NCBI GenBank assembly: GCA_022575985.1 | Contig: JAKSXM010000007.1 | Location: 24,430,501 to 24,494,500, forward strand | Direction: 5' to 3' | DNA length: 64,000 nucleotides | Origin: Anagrus nilaparvatae | Taxonomy: Eukaryota > Arthropoda > Insecta > Hymenoptera > Mymaridae | Shown: positions 1-13,500 of the stretch, one piece after another | Position numbering within the stretch: the stretch's first letter is position 1 | How the letters are laid out: every line of letters starts with the position of its first letter | Notes under the pieces: generated by a model | Seen by the model: only the letters and a program-made list of their open reading frames with translations | Told to the model about the DNA's origin: nothing | Database searches by the model: none | Made by a program: the position numbers and the translations under genes

Positions 1-319
1 AGAGCACCTTTTTCACTAACCATAGAAATCATTTTTAAGGTAGTAGATCCCAATGCAAAAAAAAATCGATTTTTTTTTATTATTATTCAATTTCTTATAC
101 CTTATACCTATTAAAATATTTTAATAGGTAATTTGAACTTTTTATCGAAGAAAAACGAGTTTTGCTGAGAGTGCCTTGCTTTAATTAATAGTAAAAAAAA
201 CTTTAAACCCAATTTTCTTGAAATAATTTTTTTTTCAGACGGTGCACAGATAATCTCAGGGTTGGTTGATCCGATTTCAAAGAAATTTGTTGGGTAATAT
301 TTGTTTACGTATATTACAC

Positions 320-1205
320 GCGAATTAACCATAATTTCTTGTTTATTTCAAAATGTTCACTCTCTTTTTCAAACTCACTTATCCATTGATGCGGAATTGG
401 AGCTTTTATAAAAAATTTTTCGATCATACAAACCTTGCCGATTTTTTTCCAAAAATTTGATTTTCAGTCTTACTTTCTTTAATTTCTAATAGCTTTTCTA
501 ACACTTTTGATATTGATTCTTTTGAATTTGAAGTACTACCAGGTGCAGGATCTTTTCTTTCTTGTTCTAGATAGCAGTCCTTAAATTTTAAATTTTAATC
601 TCCATCTAAATATACGTTCGCTAATTCATTTGTTAGTGTTATCCATACTCTTCCTACTTGAAGTCTTTTTTTTAAAGGAATTTTTTACTTTTTTAAAAGT
701 ATCGGTTTCTTTAAGTTCTATATGTTGATGCATTGGCATATATTCATGTGGCAAAACATATTTTCTACCATCAGGTGTAAATATTCTGACTATGCACAGT
801 ACATTTGACCAGAGATAAGATTACAGAGATAGCTCACGGGGTAGGCGAAGCTGCGACGATTTTATTGTACATCGCCCAAATTATCACGTGGCTTGTCTCT
901 ACTCTCTTTGTTTGTCACTTTATTTTTTAAATAAGTCTTTTCTTGTTTTTAGAAAGTTTAAAATATTATATGGTAGGGAGCCTGGCGGAGAAAAAAAACA
1001 AGAAGAGACTTATGTAAAAAATAAAGTGACAAACAAAGACACTAGAGATGAACCACGTGATAGCTAGAGCGATGTCGACTTTTTATTTAACATTGGGTAA
1101 GCTATCTCTGTAAACCTCATCTCTGATTTGACTTACCATCTCTTGCCTCTAACGAAGAAAATTTGAATTGTTTTTTGACGAAAATTGTCGTTTTATAATG
1201 TGTTA
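320..1205 (-). pseudogene. Decayed coding sequence of unknown family, split by a MITE
   Basis: On the minus strand the sequence on both sides of the inverted-repeat element at 810-1125 reads as protein in the same frame if the element and one 7-bp target copy are ignored. Recognisable pieces are LEARDGKSN just upstream of the insertion, VLCIVRIFTPDG just after it, then KYVLPHEYMPMHQHIEL. A frameshift near 670 leads to VGRVWITLTNELANVYLDGD, followed by an in-frame stop, a charged stretch with KDPAPGSTSNSKES and a heptad-like KVLEKLLEIKES, and another shift to KAPIPHQWISEFEKESEHF. At least two frameshifts and one stop make it non-functional. I do not recognise the family. The VWITLTNEL..VYLD stretch faintly recalls BEN-domain-like insect proteins, but this is a guess. 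The frame may continue left to about 111. Confidence 0.5.
810..1125. mobile_element. 316-bp inverted-repeat MITE with 7-bp target duplication
   Basis: The two halves are inverted copies: the ends read CAGAGAT and ATCTCTG, and long inner arms share TTTGTTTGTCACTTTATTTT and its complement. ATTTGAC lies directly outside both ends (803-809 and 1126-1132), as expected for a target-site duplication. No coding capacity. The 7-bp duplication does not point clearly to one superfamily; hAT would give 8. Confidence 0.85.
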
Positions 1206-4027
1206 TCTATCTTTTTTTAGATTTTGTAAATTAAACGACCTTTGTGTTGTTAAAAATAAGAAATTATTTATTTTAATTTTGATAATTACAAATTAACTTA
1301 TTTTATAATACCTAAAAATAAGAAACAACAATAAGGTCTCTTATTCTATTTGTTTATTCTATTACTAAAACTTATGACTGTACATTAGAAACTTATGATT
1401 ATATCTTAATATATCTATAAAAATCTTATAATAAATGATGTTCATGTAAACACTTATTAAATTACTTATCTATCTTAAAACTAAAAATAAAGAGTATACA
1501 TTCTCACATATTTTTTAATCCGATTTGCGGAACTCAGATACAGCCACTTTTTGGACCCTAAAGGTTCAAATTCAGATGAATTTGTGATTAAAAACCAACA
1601 AGAATTAACTTAGATTTAATTATACTTTAATTTATTAAAATTTTAAAAACATTATGAATTTAATCAATGTCAGTAATTTGATATAATTTTGCTGAAATTA
1701 AATTTTACTTAGCTTAGGCCATAAAATTTCATCTGGCAACATTAACGGCTTGAAAGTTAAATAATTTATTTTTAAAATACAGCATGTAAAGTAAATGTGA
1801 AGAAGTTTATAATAAGCATTAATCAATTTAGTGAATATCTGTATATATTTATTATTCTCATTTTTTAAAAGTATATATTTAAAAAATATGGTATTTATCA
1901 TAGAAAAATTCTATAAAAATTATTTAATAAAACAAAAATACTTATTATTAATAAGCATTCATAAATTTAGTGAATACCTATTATATTTTAGCATTCTCAT
2001 TTTTAAAAAATATATTAAAAAAAATATTAATAATATAACAAGTTTTCAAAAAATCTACATTAGTATAATGTTACCAAAGAATATAATATATATTTACATA
2101 GGCTGCTCCACTAGCGCCCTAGCCAAGCTTCACTAGGAAGTCTCTAGGAATAGTGTTGATTTAAAAAAAATATAATATATAAATTGAATCAGAGGGAAGG
2201 TTAATTCGCATTATAAAATGAAGTAAAGAATCAATTAATACTTAGCATACTACTTATTTGTTATAAAGCAATGCAAAAAAAATTGTTTGAATATTGTAAA
2301 ACTTTAGTTGCTAGTTTTATTTGTATCGATATAATAAAATGTATGTTTTAAAAATTATTATTGAAACAAATAAATGTTTTTTATAAAATAAACGAAAATT
2401 TGTTAATATTATTAAGTTTATACCTCATAATTTCCCTTTTGTATGTAGGTGAGGCAATTAAATTTTGATCTGAATATTTGAAATACAGACAATAACTTAA
2501 AAGAGGTAATTATTTATTTATATATTTAAAAATTAAAAATTATTATTTAAATTTTATTTTAATGATAAAATTAATATTTATTATTTATAAAATATTACAT
2601 AGAGTTTTTTGGCTTTTGAAAAATTTAATAAGTTCATTTTATATATATTATATACATATAAATAATTTAATATACGGAATTTTTAAAAAACGTTAATTTT
2701 TCAATTTGAAACGCGATTTTTTCAGACATAGAGGCATTTCGCCTTGTTGGCCAAACACCAATCCTCTTTATAATGAAGCAGACATTTAAAAAAAAACTTT
2801 TCTTGCTTAGTCAAACTAAAATTGTGAAGAAAATCATAAAAACCGCTACAAAATGGCTTTTCCATGTATTTTAAATGGGAGACATATTGATAAATATCTC
2901 GAAGAGGATGACTTCTTTTCAAAAACGGGTTTAAACATTTTTCTGGGGACTAAAAGAGCAACATTTCCTGAAAATTTCAGCCTGATTCAGTCCGAGCAGG
3001 GAAAATGTTTGATCATTTTCACCTCCCCCGAGAGATACGTTTTATCAAATAACTCGTCAAAATATAAATTTAACATTTAAATCTAAGAAAGTACTATTTT
3101 CTTGTAGGCTGAACATTCATTTTTTCCTATAAAATTCATAGTGCCTGACTTTTTCTAATCCGATCTTTCAAGCTAGCCGCGTCAAGTCATTGCGAAAAAA
3201 TATTTAGGATAAAATAATAATCATATCATATAAATTATAAATTATGTGACATAATTATTATTTTAACTAAAATTATTTTACTATAGGTGAATATAAAATA
3301 ATGTAAAAAACTTGGTGAAAATTTCGTATATATATTATATCTCGGTGTTTGTTAGTCGCGCTCGGTTGACGCCTTGTGCGACCAAATTCACACACCTTGG
3401 TAATATACAAAATTTCCTCCTTGATGTTTAATATTATATATTTTTGAAATTGTTTCGCTATTTACTTACTACTCCTTAGAATTACAGTAAAATTTGAGCA
3501 CAGCAATCTGACCACGTAGTATACATTTTACTAAAATTTGTATAAGAATTTTGCATAATTGAAAAAATCATTTTGCTTAACTATAAACTTTGAGCAGTAA
3601 CATACTGCTTAAAATTTTAATTTAAAATTTTCTGTAGGGTAAATAATATGACGTATTCATTTTTTTTTTAATGAAACAAATTTTTACGCACGCAAATTTT
3701 TAGCTTCACGTCATATTCAAGTCTGTCCCTCGGTTTTAACTGTTTTTGTGCTTCCTAATATTTTAATAGTGCGCAGTCTATATTTATACGCTTGGTGGCC
3801 TTGACGCAATTTTTTTTCTACTGAACTAATTCAGGGCCGTTTTTACCTATCGTTCCGCCTAACGCAAAAATGTTGCCGCAAAGTTGCCGGAAGGCGAGAG
3901 AAAATACTTCAAAATCCAAATTTAAATAAATTTTTAAATTAAACATAGATGAATTAAAAGAATAACGTATACAACCTTAATATTATATTAAATGATATAA
4001 TTTTGCTAAACTAAAATTTACATTGAT
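1206..4027. other. AT-rich intergenic DNA, no gene recognised
   Basis: No credible exon or RNA gene seen. Two short open frames overlap on opposite strands around 2722-3080 and resemble nothing I know. The rest is A/T runs. Confidence 0.5.
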
Positions 4028-4700
4028 TTTGGGGCTGGACATTTGGCTTTTAAGCTTCTAGAAAGGTAAATTATCATAGCTTTGTGTTTTTTTAAATATC
4101 GCTGAATTGGTTACATAGATTTTTTTTTTAGTTCAATGTTAAGAAAATGTCATAAAATAGGGTTTTTAGGCAATTTTCCAAATCACGCTGTCATCTTCTA
4201 TTTCAACCATAATACTTCTAGTTGGTCTTATTTTTTTCGTATAAAATACACCATTCAATCCCCGTAAATCGTAATATTTTATAATCGATTGTCTTATCGC
4301 AATAGATAATAAACGTAGCTCCCATTTTTGACCATTATAACTAATTTTTAAATTACAGCCGAAGTTACAATTTTTATTAAAAATAGCTTTTATAGGTTTT
4401 AAGAAATTTTTTATAAGCTCTAAATTTCCAAAACTTTTATATTCATTCCTTTTTGATCATTTTTTCAGCAGATAATTAAACAAAAGAATCTCAATTTTAG
4501 GTTTTTTTAAAAAAATCATTAATTTGTAGAGCTATATCTCGGAAACATCTAAAGCTAAAAGGACGATTAAGATATTTTTCGAAACTTGGAACTTATAAAA
4601 AATTGAACTTATATAAAATATTTCCTAAAACCATTTTCTCGAAGTATTTTATTTTACAAATTATTTTCTATGTTTGTATGATTTGACCATCAATTGTTTT
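4028..4700. repeat. Diverged copy of the foldback element at 52.4-53.4 kb
   Basis: From TTTTGGGGCTGGACATTTGG onward the sequence follows the interior of the 52.7-53.0 kb element in the same order: an ATAAAATAGGGTTTTT-like block, an AACCATAATACTTCTAGTTGG-like block, a GACCATTATAACTAATTTTT-like block and a TCTAAATTTCCAAAACTTTT-like block. Identity is modest, so this looks like an old copy. No clear ends found. Confidence 0.55.
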
Positions 4701-6339
4701 TATTATTGTAACCAAATAAACATTTATAACAAAAAAAATACTTTTAATAATATAAATTTGTTTCAACAGTAAATTTTAGAAAATATTTATGATCACGCAA
4801 AGGTACCGTTTTTTAGCTTTCAAATAAGCTCAACCACTACTGCCTTGGAGGTCTGGTTTCTTAGAACCGATGTCGCAAAAAAAAATCGCTAAGATTCCCT
4901 ATATTCAACATGTGACCTTCGGCCTTTTAAGTTACCACATTCAATCATTAATTATTTAGTGAAAACCAAGTTTTAGCAAGTACCATATTTATAAAATTAA
5001 AGTAATTTTTTGCAATAATATTAAAAAATATTAACATTTTTTAATTTTTACTTGCAAGAAGGCTTATTTTTATTAGTGCTTTCAGGAAAAAATATTTTTG
5101 CACCAATTTTTAAATTTGGCCATAAGTTTCATATAACTACGTCACATTTAAAAATACATATAAACACGAAAATACAGATTTTACAAAATAGCATAATTAA
5201 GAAGTTTATTATTACTGTAAGTTATAAACTTAGTCACCAACTTATCAAAAAACTTTTATGTTACCATTCAGAAAAAAAAACCAATTTATTATACATGAAA
5301 AGTCTGACATTTCATATTAATTTAACTTTTTTCTATATGAAAAAAAAATTTTGTTTTATCAAATTTTATTTTGAGAACTATTTTCTAAGAACTGATAAAA
5401 ATATTAACTGATTAAAATATGTATGTGATTATTGCACGAAAAAAAAAGAATAGTAAAATTAACCTCTAAACATTTTGTAATACAAATTAATATATATTAA
5501 TATATATATATTGGTGAATTTAACCAAAAAATTAGTAAATTTTACTAAAAAAATTGAAGTTTTAGTTTTGTAAACAAATTTTATTGGTCAATTTTGCTAA
5601 AAATTTACAGCAGCATTAACCAAACTTTATATATAAAAAAAAAATTATAATTTTGGTTGATTGGGATCAACCCATTCATAAAATTAAATTACGGAATTAA
5701 GCAATGAAAGTTTGATCCATAAATAGAAATTTTTTAACAAGTTAGTAGTGTAAGGCTTAGAAAAACGCTTACAATTTGTAAAGAAAAGTAATTAAATAAA
5801 TAGATAGTGACCTTAGTTTCTTTTTATAACTTTTCTGTATAATATCAGGATGAGTTACATTTTCACTATTATAAGAAAATTTATTTTTCTCAACATCTCC
5901 TTTAAAACTTTTTGTATACTTCTAGTTCTCAAGGTGAATGATTTATAAATATATAAACAAAACATATGCGCACTGTTAAAAGTAACTCCTGTAAATTAAC
6001 AAAACAAATGGTTTACTCTCGAAAAATGAAGAAATTTTAAAAAAATGTGTAAACACGTGATAGAAATCGTAAATTTACTGTAATTAGAAAATTAACTAAA
6101 ACTTCGAGAATCTTCGTTTTTTTTTGTAAATTCACAACTATTTTTCATATTATTTTTTGTAATTTTTTTTAAAAAAATGTTAAATTATCAACTTTTCTCA
6201 CGCGAATGTAAATTATTAACTTTTAGTAACTAAAAACGATGTGAAGGTTTCATCAATTTTTCGATGGTAAAAATTTTTGCTAAAAATGTGAATTCTAAAA
6301 AATGTTGTTGATTCAGTCTAATTTTGATAAACTTAGGTA
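4701..6339. other. AT-rich DNA, nothing recognised
   Basis: A 119-codon open frame at 5052-5411 is built from A/T-rich codons with no motif and is probably chance. No RNA gene or repeat was identified. Confidence 0.4.
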
Positions 6340-6885
6340 CACTGAAAAAAAAATCCACTTGCCGCAAGCGGAATTCCGTTTGCCGCAAGCGGATTTTTTT
6401 TTTTTGTTTAAACCATTGCAAATGGCTTGAAACGTAAAAAAAACCTTAAAAATATTATTTTTTTGAACTCAAAACTTCATAAAACTGAATTTTAAGGCTC
6501 AAAAGTTAAAAAAATCTTTTTAAAAATAAAGATTACTTATTTAGCTTTTAAAACTTTTTTAAGTGGAATTATTATTGAAAGGTAATAATAAAAGGTTAAA
6601 TAAAATATATTTCATTAATTACTAGCTTCAGAAATTACCGAAAACAGCTGAAAACAACTCAAAACCTAAATTAACCAATTTTGGATCATTTTTAAAATAA
6701 CCAAATCAGTTATGTTTTTAATGATTTTGTTTATTACTAATTTTTTTACAGATTTTTTTATTATTTACTTTAATTGTACATATTTTAAAGTATTATTTTT
6801 CTGTTAAAAATAATTTATCTTTTAATTTTAAGCGTCTTAGAACAGTTAAATATTGGTTTTTTTAAAAATTCATAGACTTGCGATG

Positions 6886-7228
6886 GTAGCGATCTTACTC
6901 GACACAAAAAAAAATTGAACACATCACTTTTGAACACCTAAATTAAAACATACAAAACTCAACACACAATATTTTTTACACTCATTATTGCACACGAATT
7001 AAATTAAACACAAAATGTTCAGCTCATTTTATTTGACACAAATTCAAAACAAAAAACTAAAATTTAATTAGTTTTTACACGATTTGTATAAAAAATTTTT
7101 GTGTTGGACATGAAATTTGTGTTGGATTTAAATGGTGTGGAAAAAATAGTGTTAAAAAATAATGCGTGTTGAGTTTTGTGTGTTTTAGTCTTGTGTTCAA
7201 TTTTTTTCGTGTTGAATAAGATCGCTAC
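6886..7228. mobile_element. 343-bp palindromic MITE nested in the larger element
   Basis: Ends are GTAGCGATCTTA and TAAGATCGCTAC. The interior carries many ACAC / GTGT steps, such as TTGAACACATCAC on the left and GTGTTCAATT on the right. The matching place in the right arm of the host element (around 8.11-8.20 kb) lacks it, so it inserted after the host element formed. Confidence 0.75.
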
Positions 7229-8700
7229 TGTAGAATTCGAACTCCCTATTTATTTTAATATTTTAATATGCTTTGCAGGAGGAAAATTCATTTTTTAAGT
7301 TTTTTAGGGTACCAGTTATGAGGGGACCAATTTTTAAAAGTTTTGCAGTCTTCAAGAAAAAATTTTCTGAATAATATTTGCAAGAATTACTTATATATTT
7401 TTTCCTCGAGATTTCGTTGAAAGCACTATAGTTTTTTTATCTGGGGTTTTCCTTTGCCATAAAATCTTTAGTTTCTATTTTTACTGGCTTTGTCCAATCT
7501 TATATATTTGCATTAGTACCCCATTTGAGCCTAAAGAGTTTGAAATATTTAAAATTATCTTTAATAAATAAATAGATAGGAAAAAACTGCTTAAAAAAAT
7601 GCGAAATCGTTTCGTCTGAAGATGAAAATTCAGTGACTTATCAAATTTTTAAGTTATTGTGCTTCAAGTAACGTGTAATTGAGATTGTAGGAGAATTATT
7701 GCAAAATCTTTAATTAACGATAACTCGTTTATTGAAAACCAAAAAGTTTTAGCATTTTTTCGAGTGGTTTTTCCCTGACTATTTATTTATCAAAGATAAT
7801 TTTAAATATTTCAAACCCTTTAAGCTCAAATGGGCTACCAATGCAAAATATATAAGATTGGACAAAACCAGTAAAAATAGAAACAAAAGATTTTATGGCT
7901 AAGGAAAACAACAGATAAAAAAACTAGTGGTTTCATCGAATTTCCGAGGAAAAAATATATAAGTAACTCTTGCAAATATTATTCAGAAAATTTTTCCTTG
8001 AAGACTGCGAAACTTTTAAAAATTGGTACCCTCATAATTGGTACCTTAAAAAACTAAATGAATGAATTTTTCTCCTGTAAAGCGTAGTAAAATGTTAAAA
8101 TAAATAGTGAGTTTGAATTGTACGGGAAAAATTACTTGGGAATATACATTTTAGTCCAGTTTATAACATCATTTGAATCTACTAGAAAAATCTCAAGTCC
8201 ATGAATTTTTCAAAAACCCAAATATTTAACATTTGAACTGCTCTAAGACGTTAAAATAAATTAAAAGAAAAATTATTTTCAACAAAGATATTACTTCAGA
8301 ATATATAAAATTAAAGTGAATAATAAAAAATCTGTAAAAAAATTAGTAATAAACAAAATCATTAAAAACGAGACTGATTTGGTTATTTTAAAAATGATCC
8401 AAAATTGGATAATTTAGGTTTGGAGTTGTTTTCAGCTGTTTTAGGTAATTTCTGAAGCTAGTAATTAATGAAATATATTTTATTCAACCTTTTATTATTA
8501 CCTTTCAATAATAATTCCACTTAAAAAAGTTTTAAAAGCTAAATAAGTAATCTTTATTTTTAAAAACCCTTTTTTTAACTTTTGAGCTTTAAAATTCAGT
8601 TTTATGAAGTTTTAAGTTCAAAAAAATAATATTTTTAAGGTTTTTTTTTACGTTTCAAGCCATTTGCAATGGTTTAAACAAAAAAAAAAATCCACTTTCG

Positions 8701-8795
8701 TCAAGCGGAATTCCGCTTGCGGTAAGCGGAAATCCGCTAGCGGTAAGCGGAAATCCGCTAGCGGCAAACGGAATTCCGCTTGCGCCAAGCGGAAT
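8701..8795. repeat. Subterminal GCGGAATTCCGC palindrome array
   Basis: Four short palindromes of the form AAGCGGAATTCCGCTTGC or GCGGAAATCCGC stand in tandem just inside the right end of the 6.3-8.8 kb element. The left end (6351-6395) has a shorter version. They are the most GC-rich spot in the area and could be transposase-binding sites or hairpins; that role is inference. Confidence 0.7.
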
Positions 8796-8809
8796 TTTTT
8801 TTCAGTGTA

Positions 8810-10345
8810 GTTTTGGGATCACAAATCATGATTCTATTATTTGATAAAAGTTGATTTACATGTAAATGCATTTTTTGGAATCGTCTATCAAGATTCAGAA
8901 ATCAGATTTATGATCTGATCAAACTTGTAAATCTACATAAAAATGCTTCAAATAACATTTATCACCGATTTTGAGATTAGAAATCTGTTATTTCGAGTCC
9001 ACCTTTTTGGACGTTGAAAATCTAATTTAAGAATAGTGATCAGCGATCCTGAAAACCACAGAGGTGTACCGAAATTGGGCTCAATCAGTAATATTTTTTG
9101 TAAATTTGTACTCAAAAAAATTTTTTGCTTATATTTTGAGCAAAATATATTTTTAATTATTGAAAATTGATGAACAAAAAATAGATGTAACCTTCAAAAT
9201 TGTTATTAGCACCTTGAGAAACAGATACAGATCTTGAAGATATATGTTTGATTTCAAGAAGAAACGCCCTTACGAAAGAAAAAAAACATTAAAAATGTTA
9301 GAATGCTTTATATATCTATACACATCATGAGAAACTAAATATTACAGTAAATTTAAAATTTTTTTAATAAATCTAAAAAAAACTTTATTTGATATTCAAT
9401 GGTGTTATAAACAGTTTTTAAATGAAAAAAATCATGAAATCCTCTTGAAAAATATATATTTTTTTTTCACTTTTTACACACTCATAGTTATATATAGGTG
9501 TACATGCGCATATAAAGCTGATTATCTCATATAACTTAAAGTCTGCTTAAAAACTTTTTAATACAACTGAAGTTATTTTTGAAGTAGCATAATATAAACT
9601 TGCATAATTTTTCAATATATACTTTTTAAATTTAAAGAATCTTTTTATGTATTTTCTTTTATAAAAGAACTAGAAGTATTTTAATTATACATTTACACAT
9701 TCATCAGGCATATATATTTAATAAATTATTCATAGCGATTTAACTATATTTGTTTAATTAAATTCTATTTTAACAATAATGAATTAATATTATGTTACAA
9801 ATACTATATACAATATAAACTACGCTAAAACTGTAGTTTAGATTTAATCAGGCGTAAGATAATTAGTTAATTTATGATCTAGTAATTATGAGCAATGAAT
9901 ACTGCTAAATTTAATATTTCTTGGAAAATGCAATCAACAATATAGATCTGCAATTGTAATAAAGTAAACATTATTGCATTTAATGCATGAAAATTTTACA
10001 AAGAATTTGTGTATGCAGATTTTAAAACCTCTAGCTTTAATTAAAATAAAGAACTTATTTAATTTATTTAAAAATTTCTCAAAAAATCAATAAAAAATTT
10101 AAACATTTTTTATAAGAGTTTTGAATTGCTTGCTAGAATCATATTTATAATTTTTTCGACAAAAACATTTTATGGTACATTTATACACCTGATCAAACCT
10201 TAAATTATACAATTAGTTTTCACAAAAAAATTTTCTATTTCCTACTACTTATTTAACCAACTTTTATAAAGCTTCAATATTATTAAAATAACTTTTTTTT
10301 CAATAAAAACCTACGATAATAATTTATGTACAAACAAGAAATTAA
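8810..10345. other. Region downstream of NOX5, no gene seen
   Basis: This lies 3' of the NOX5 stop codon. It will hold the 3' UTR, but I could not pick a convincing poly(A) signal. The 8820-9010 part has weakly inverted AAATGCATTTTTTGGAAT-like pieces. No exon or RNA gene recognised. Confidence 0.4.
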
Positions 10346-10543
10346 CTAAAAAGATTCTTTACGAAAATTAAAACCAAATTGATCACATTTGTAACGTAAA
10401 ATTTTTGCTAGTTGAGGTGGTCCACAATAAAAGACAGTCACTTTTCCTTTTTTACGATCAAGTAATTGTTTGAAAACTCTATCCCAATTTGGTCGTCCTG
10501 CATTCGTACGAGTTTTCAAACCTGTAATAAGATCTCGTTTTTC
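10346..10543 (-). CDS. Nox5: NOX5 last coding exon with stop
   Basis: Encodes EKRDLITGLKTRTNAGRPNW, KGKVTVFYCGPPQLAKIL and the C-terminus GFNFRKESF, then TAG. CGPP is the conserved nicotinamide-contact motif and the terminal phenylalanine is typical of NOX proteins. Acceptor TTTTTAG. Confidence 0.97.
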   Translation of the reverse strand, partial: EKRDLITGLKTRTNAGRPNWDRVFKQLLDRKKGKVTVFYCGPPQLAKILRYKCDQFGFNFRKESF

Positions 10544-13500
10544 CTAAAAAAATATATTTTATATTTATTATTACTGATATTATTTAAATTATTAAGTTAT
10601 TATTATTAAATTATTAAGAAAACTGAAATAATTCCAAAAAGTTAAAATGATCCTAACCTTGGCACTTTTATACCTAGAGGGCTAATAATTTGGGAGGAAT
10701 CATATTTCGTACATATGAAAAAATGTACAAAGTTTGGGGGGTCAATCAGTGAAGCTCATTATGCAAGCGTTGTAACTTTCATATGAAAGCACCCTGCACA
10801 AAAGGATAGGAAATGGCTGTTCGGTCAGCTAAAATTTTGATATGTTGTAGATTTTATTATTCTGAAAAAAAAGTCTCCATAGGCACAAAGCTCGATCATA
10901 GCAAGATTGCTTAAAAACCTTTTTCCTTTTATTTTTAAAGTATACTTTTATGTTTTTGAGGTCGCTGATTTCGAATTTGTTGTAAGCTTGACAAGATTGT
11001 AATTTGACAGCTGTCAATTAGCTGTCAAAACTGTAAATCACCATGTAAAACTTTATAGATTAGCTGGTATTTGAGATCACCAATTTCGAATTTGATATTA
11101 GATTGACAAAATTGTTTATTGACAATTAGCTGTCAATACTCAAAAATATCGTGGAAAACTTTATAGATTATGTTTTTGAGGTCGCTGATTTCATATCTAC
11201 TGATGTCAAATTAACATTGTTGATAGTTTGCAGCTGTCAGTTAACTTTCAAATATCAAAAAAAAAAAAAAAAAATAATAGAACAATAGATTTTAAAAAGA
11301 TCTTATGTTTCTGATTTCACTAATTATGAATTTGTCATCGAATTGACAATGTTAACAGTTGACAGCTATCAATTAGCTGCCAAATGCTTAAAAAAATCTT
11401 TACATTTTAAAGGGAGCAAATATTTTTGAGATTACTGATTATAAATTGGATACCAATTTGAAAAAAGTTGACAGTTGACAACTATCAAGTACCTGTAAAA
11501 AAGTCAAAACAAAAATAAAAGATTTTATGTAGGCTTTATATTTTTGAGATTGTTAAATATGACATTATTTTATACTAGGCAAAGTTGACAGTTGACCGCT
11601 GATAGTTTTAATAGCCCATTAGAGTCAAATAACTTTTTAAGTCTTAAAAATCTGTTCTTAGATTATTTTAGCATTTGGCAGCTAATCGACAGCTCTCAAC
11701 TGTTAACGTTTTCAATTCGATGACAAATTCATAATTGGTGACATCAGAAACATAAGATCTTTTTAAAATCTATTGTTCTATTATTTTTTTTGGCTATTTG
11801 AAAGTTAATTGACAGCTGCCAACTATCAATAATGTTAATTTGACATCAGATTTGAAATCAGCGACCTCAAAAATATAAGGATAAACTTTAAAAATAAAAA
11901 GAAAAAGGTTTTTAAGCAATCTTGCTATGATGGAGCTTTCAAGCTCCGTAGCAGCCAAAGTTGGGACTTTTGAGCTTCGTGCCCATAGAGACTTTTTTTC
12001 AGAATAATAAAATCTACAACATATCAAAAATTCAGGTAATTTGATCGAACGGCCATTTCCTATCATTTTATGCGGGGTCCTTTGAATATAACTAATTATT
12101 TTCCTAGGAATTCTACATTTTATTTCCTATACAAAAAAATCGTTTTAACATTTTTTTTATTAATTAATTTATTTTTAACAAAAATAAAAATAAGTAAAAG
12201 TTAAAAAAAAAGTAATAAAGTAAAGTATGCCATGTAAATTAGCGTTTATAAAAATTTCATCCGAAAAAAGTATACCAACATATTATGTGTATACGACAAC
12301 ACGGAACAAAAGTTTTACATTTATTTTTTTTCTTTCATAATACGGCAAATATATATATAAACATAAAAATTCTCAATGTTATAATTGCGGACGTGCAGAG
12401 TCATTGCAGTTACATTTGAAAGAGAATCATTAAAAAATTCATCATTTATGTCTTGCATATTTTTTTAAATAGAAAAAAAAACGTTATAATACAGAAGCTT
12501 TTTTTTTATTCTTACTTTTTCATGTAGTAATTCCAAAGCAAGTTGTAACCCTACGGCCTTCATGTCGCTCTTTTGTAAAGCACTAGTTATATACATGTGC
12601 ATCTCAAGAAAGCGTTCCATTGTTGCACCAAGTTCAGCTTGCTCCATTTCAAGTTGAGACAATAAATTGACAAACCACTCAAAAGACCGTTGATCTCTAT
12701 TAATCCAGAAAAAATCCACCTAAAAGAAAATTTATTTTGTTTTTTGTTTTATCAAAGTGAAAAATAATAATTTATTTAAATAGTACTTTTATACCTTTCT
12801 AAGATTCATTACGGTTATTGGAATTTCGCTAGCCCAAGAGAAGGAACATTTAGGACACGTGTGTCTTGCATTCCAATATCTGTGCATGATTGACTGCAAA
12901 AGCGAGGCAAACGGGGTAACTCCGATGCCTGTAGCTATTAGCACCGCATGTTGCGCTTGGAATATGTGACTCGACGGAGCACCGTATGGACCGTCCAAAT
13001 ATATCTAAGAAAGTGAAATTAATCTTTAATTTTTTAAATTATTAGTTTACCGATTAGTTTGTTTATTCTTATCATTTCTAAGTTTTCATCTTTCTACTTG
13101 CTTGTTACTATGCACAATTTATCATATTCTCGGATATCAAAATTTACTGTACTCATATATCAAATTTTTTTTTTACCTGATATATTTTACGTATAAAAGT
13201 ATATAAAGTATAAATATTTTATTTATACTTGATTTATTATTTTATATGTAATGTATATAAACACGGGACTTAACAAAACCCTTTTACAATCAATATCAAA
13301 TGAGATGTTAAAAAGTTATAATAAATAAATAAACATTTTTTCTTTTAATGTTTTTTACTATAAAAATATTATTTTAAAATTAAGATTATAGTACTTGGCT
13401 ATTAACATTATAAAATTACTTTTCAATTCAAAAAGTACAAATATCTGTTTTAGCTCAAAAACAATTCAAGGAAATCAAGCGAGAAAAATTTTTTGCAGCA

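Larger units (their letters stand above)
6340..8807. mobile_element. 2.5-kb palindromic DNA element with CACTGAAAA ends and TA flanks
   Basis: The element starts CACTGAAAAAAAA and ends TTTTTTTTCAGTG, with TA directly outside each end (6338-6339, 8808-8809), which fits TA target duplication. The arms are inverted copies over about 1 kb each: for example CCATTTGCAATGGTTTAAAC at 8661 mirrors 6405-6425, and the 7440-7580 segment mirrors 7790-7930. The centre is near 7.67 kb. No transposase frame survives, so it would be non-autonomous, mobilised by a Tc1/mariner-like enzyme if the TA is real. The left arm is interrupted by another element at 6886-7228. Confidence 0.8.

Noticed and set aside
5052..5411. 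A 119-codon plus-strand frame as a candidate gene
   Set aside because: Composition is that expected of A/T-rich chance frames (K, F, I, N, L, H); no start context, splice partner or motif.
11794..12066. Open frame repeated in two places (also 28104-28307)
   Set aside because: The shared LAEFLICCRF-type peptide comes from the TIR arm of the same non-coding foldback element. Frames differ and no domain is visible.
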